NCBI RefSeq assembly: GCF_030811455.1 | Contig: NZ_JAUSQU010000001.1 | Span: 5,146,001 to 5,210,000, forward strand | Reading direction: 5' to 3' | Source: Streptosporangium lutulentum | GTDB lineage: Bacteria; Actinomycetota; Actinomycetes; Streptosporangiales; Streptosporangiaceae | Length of the DNA: 64,000 nt | The notes under the pieces: generated by a model | What the model was told of the DNA's origin: nothing | The model's database searches: none | Seen by the model: the letters and a program-made list of their open reading frames with translations, nothing else | Made by a program: the position numbers and the translations under genes | Shown here: positions 61,283 to 64,000 of the stretch, one piece after another | Layout of the letters: every line of letters starts with the position of its first letter | Position numbering within the stretch: position 1 is the stretch's first letter

Positions 61283-64000
61283 ATGCCCCAGGCTGGTTCT
61301 GTCGACGCGCGGTCACCTGTCCCCGGTTCACCGGCTCAGGACACGGCGGCCGTGCTGCCACCGCACTGGTGGGCGGCGGGCCTCACGTTGGCGGAGCGGC
61401 TCCGGCTGTCCGGACAGCCCGCGCGACCGGCGCAGGACGAGCGCCTGGAGCGGGCACGGCGCAGGCTGGGGCGCTGGAGGGAATCTCCCGGGCTGGGGAA
61501 GGACGGCTACTTCGCCAGGCTGCTGGACGAACGTGGACTGGACACCGACAGGCTGCTCGCGCTGCTCGCGGAGGACCCGAGGGACCTCGCCGACCGGGCG
61601 GCGCCGACGACGGGCCGACCGGCCTGGGCCGAGACGGTCGAGGCGGTGCTCCGCGCGATGCCCGCCGAGTCCGCGATGCGTCCCGAGGAGATTCCTCCGT
61701 CGGATGAGGAGTCGGCCTGGCAGCTCGGCTTCATGAAGATCGTCTCCCCGTTCCTCCGCGTCGCCGTCGGCCGCCTCGTCGCCGCCGTGCATGACGACGG
61801 AATGGACGATCTGGTCGACGTGCACCATCTGAGCCATCAGCTGGCCACGCAACTGGGGCAGCAACTGACCACGCTGGCAGGCCGCACGCTGGTTCTGGAG
61901 CTGAACGTGATGCGCGTCACCGATCGGCTGCGCGGCGAGACGGCGCGGGAACGGTTCTGGTCCTTTGTCGAGCACTACTCCACCAGGGACGCGCTGGCGG
62001 GCTTGATGTCCGAGTACGTGGTCCTGGCGCGGCTGCTCGCCCAGGCCTGCGACCAGGCGGTGGAGGCGTACCACGAGCTGCTGGTCAGGCTGGCCGAAGA
62101 CCGTGCCGAGATCGTCACCTCGGTGCTCGGCGGCGAGGATCCCGGCCGTCTGGTGGAGGTGCACATGGGCGGGACCGGCGACCTGCACCAGGGCGGTCGG
62201 TCGGTGGGGCTGCTGCGGTTCGCCGACGGTGCCCGCCTGGTGTACAAGCCGCGTCCGCTGGCGGTGCACCGGCACGTGAACGACGTGATCCGCTGGCTGG
62301 ACGAGCGCCTTCCGGGCTACGGCCTGCGGTCCCTCGTCGTCGTGGACCGCGGCCGGTACGGCTGGGTGGAGTTCGTCGAGCACAGCCCCTGCGAGAACGT
62401 CGACGGGGCCCGCTTGTTCTACCGCCGCCAAGGCGCCCTGCTGGCACTGCTCTACGCCCTCGACGGAGCCGACTTCCACTACGAGAACCTCATCGCGAAC
62501 GGGGACCAGCCGGTCCTGGTGGACCTCGAGGCGGTGTTCCACCCGAGAGTTCCGCGCCCTTCGGGGCTGGACTGGATGAACGGCGACCCGGCCGTCTCCG
62601 TGCTGACGGAGTCCGTTTCCCGTATCGGGTTGCTGCCGTCCGTCCTGTGGGGCGAGGACGGCGACGCCATCGACATGGGCGGGGTGGGGGGCGACGCGGG
62701 ACAGCCGCTGCCGTTCAAGGTCGTCGGCTGGGGCGGCTCCGGGACCGACGAGATGCACCTCACCCGCGAGAACATCCTCTTCCCCGGCAGCCAGAACCGC
62801 CCGAGCGTCGACGGCCACGTGGTCAACCCCGCGCACTTCGTGAGCGAGCTGATCTCCGGGTTCCGGGACGGGTACGAGGCCATCGTCGCCCACCGTTCCG
62901 AGCTGGTCGGCCCCGGCGGCCTGCTGGAACGCTTCGCCGACGACGAGATCCGCGTGGTGATGCGGGCGACCCGGCTCTACGGAACGCTGCTCTTGGAGTC
63001 CACCCATCCGGATGTGCTGCGCGACGCCCTCGACCGTGAGCGCGTCTTCGACTTCCTCTGGGGGTTCGCGGCCGACGATCCGATCCGTCGCCCGCTGGTG
63101 CCCGTCGAGAGCGAGGAGCTGTGGTCGGGGGACATCCCGATGTTCACCACCCGCCCGGCGACGCGAGACCTGTGGAACGGCCGGGGCGTGAGAATGCCCG
63201 GCGTGCTGGACCACGACAGTCTGACGCACGCGATGGACAAGGTCCGGGCGATGGGGGCGCGCGACCGGGCCCAGCAGGAGTGGATCATCGAGGCGTCGAT
63301 GGCGACCCGCCCCGACCAGGCCGCCCTCGTCGGCGCCGGCCCGGTTCCGGTTCCGGTTGAGCCGGCCGTTCCCCCGTCTCCCGTGGCGCTCGACCACGAG
63401 CGTGTCCTCGCCGCCGTGCGAGGCATCGCGGACCAGGTGGCCGCGATCGCGCACGCCGACGGCTCGCGGGTGAACTGGCTCGGCATCGATCTCATTCAGG
63501 AATCCCAGTGGATGGTCAATCCGCTACGGCTCGACCTCTACAGCGGGATTCCCGGTGTCGCGTTGTTCCTGGCCCAGGCCGCGTCCGTCCTCGGTGACGA
63601 TCGCTACGCCGACCTGGCCCGCCGCGCCCTGACACCGTTGCCGGAGATCGTCGACTCTGTCGTGAACGCACCGGCCGGTACCCCCATGACGACGTGCGGC
63701 CCGTTCTCCGGATACGGCGGTCTGGCGTACGCGCTCACGCACCTGACGCGGGAACTCGGCGACCCCTCCCTGGGAGACGCGATCGAACCGCTGGTGACCT
63801 CACTGACCGAATCCATCCCGATCGACGAGATGTTCGACGTCATCGGCGGCTCCGCCGGCGCTCTCTGCGCGTTGCTGGCCGTACACGAGGCGACGGGGCT
63901 GCCCGTCGCCCTACGGCTGGCACGCGCGTGCGCCGACCGCCTGGTCGAGACCGCTCGACCGCAACGGCGAGGTGTCGCCTGGCCGGGCGCGATATCGTCC
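61283..64000 (+). CDS. lanM: Type II lanthipeptide synthetase LanM, C-terminus cut by window edge
   Basis: The 906 visible residues cover the whole dehydratase and the start of the cyclase. The kinase-like dehydratase shows Lys322 (VYKPRPLAVHRHVN), Asp397-His399-Asn402 (DFHYEN), Asp414-Glu416 (LVDLEAVF) and the elimination motif TTRPATRD (622-629). The LanC-like part begins LYSGIPGVALFL at about 753, with CGPFSGYGGLAYAL and DVIGGSAGALCALL. The zinc cysteines and histidine lie beyond the window. It phosphorylates and eliminates Ser/Thr and forms lanthionine rings in a precursor peptide. ATG 61283 has GAGGA seven bases upstream. No lanA is visible upstream, so it must lie further right or elsewhere. 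Confidence 0.93.
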   Translation, partial: MPQAGSVDARSPVPGSPAQDTAAVLPPHWWAAGLTLAERLRLSGQPARPAQDERLERARRRLGRWRESPGLGKDGYFARLLDERGLDTDRLLALLAEDPRDLADRAAPTTGRPAWAETVEAVLRAMPAESAMRPEEIPPSDEESAWQLGFMKIVSPFLRVAVGRLVAAVHDDGMDDLVDVHHLSHQLATQLGQQLTTLAGRTLVLELNVMRVTDRLRGETARERFWSFVEHYSTRDALAGLMSEYVVLARLLAQACDQAVEAYHELLVRLAEDRAEIVTSVLGGEDPGRLVEVHMGGTGDLHQGGRSVGLLRFADGARLVYKPRPLAVHRHVNDVIRWLDERLPGYGLRSLVVVDRGRYGWVEFVEHSPCENVDGARLFYRRQGALLALLYALDGADFHYENLIANGDQPVLVDLEAVFHPRVPRPSGLDWMNGDPAVSVLTESVSRIGLLPSVLWGEDGDAIDMGGVGGDAGQPLPFKVVGWGGSGTDEMHLTRENILFPGSQNRPSVDGHVVNPAHFVSELISGFRDGYEAIVAHRSELVGPGGLLERFADDEIRVVMRATRLYGTLLLESTHPDVLRDALDRERVFDFLWGFAADDPIRRPLVPVESEELWSGDIPMFTTRPATRDLWNGRGVRMPGVLDHDSLTHAMDKVRAMGARDRAQQEWIIEASMATRPDQAALVGAGPVPVPVEPAVPPSPVALDHERVLAAVRGIADQVAAIAHADGSRVNWLGIDLIQESQWMVNPLRLDLYSGIPGVALFLAQAASVLGDDRYADLARRALTPLPEIVDSVVNAPAGTPMTTCGPFSGYGGLAYALTHLTRELGDPSLGDAIEPLVTSLTESIPIDEMFDVIGGSAGALCALLAVHEATGLPVALRLARACADRLVETARPQRRGVAWPGAISS

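Overview
The window is high-GC DNA with actinobacterial gene style: frequent GTG starts, 4-base stop/start overlaps, LuxR/NB-ARC and XRE-TPR regulators, Tat/Sec-secreted proteases and a lanthipeptide synthetase. A member of the Streptosporangiaceae or a related filamentous actinomycete is the most likely source. That placement is an inference from gene content, not a database result.

Left part (1-13 kb): a small pair of unknown/GIY-YIG genes at the edge. Then comes a carbohydrate ABC uptake operon (two permeases, a lipoprotein and a Gfo/Idh/MocA oxidoreductase) read leftward from a promoter that carries a LacI-type palindrome. Next are a broken HNH gene, a two-gene unit with a CcbP-like protein, a NarL-type two-component pair, a DUF72 protein and a secreted S37 peptidase.

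13-26 kb: DUF2786 and a coiled-coil protein, a Sir2 deacylase, UDP-glucose dehydrogenase, a PPOX-fold protein and a CE7 esterase. These are followed by a tight five-gene operon (NCS1 permease, isochorismatase-like hydrolase, GntR regulator, ADP-ribosylglycohydrolase-like protein, PfkB kinase) with a palindrome at the predicted transcription start. It looks like an uncharacterised salvage or catabolic route for an imported N-ribosyl-type compound.

26-34.5 kb is a rearranged patch. It holds RidA, a short ligA (BRCT) remnant, an MFS exporter with divergent TetR and twin operators, a DUF4132 gene broken at an A7 tract, the tail of a second DUF4132 copy, an intact but apparently accessory NAD-dependent DNA ligase, a 5'-truncated TnpB with its right-end hairpin, and the first codons of a carboxymuconolactone decarboxylase.

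34.5-50.6 kb: a complete arginine deiminase pathway (arcD-arcA-arcB-arcC), a secreted tripeptidyl aminopeptidase and a vpr-like S8 protease. A leftward operon follows with a metallo-beta-lactamase-fold lactonase candidate, a hydroxyacid-oxoacid transhydrogenase, an FmdB zinc ribbon and a fused FAD/Fe-S D-2-hydroxyacid dehydrogenase. This set can be read as degradation of gamma-butyrolactone or gamma-hydroxybutyrate with recycling of 2-hydroxyglutarate. A large LuxR regulator diverges from it.

53.5-64 kb: an XRE-TPR regulator, a phosphotransferase and a 30-residue basic peptide gene form an operon-like unit ended by a hairpin, with a divergent RsbW-like ATPase. Then come an M23 peptidase, a second RidA, a sulfotransferase, a PP2C-like phosphatase, a small unknown protein and a LanM lanthipeptide synthetase cut by the right edge. 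No precursor peptide gene is visible inside the window. Strong inverted-repeat terminators sit at many gene ends, and several short tandem repeats with a period divisible by three lie inside coding regions.
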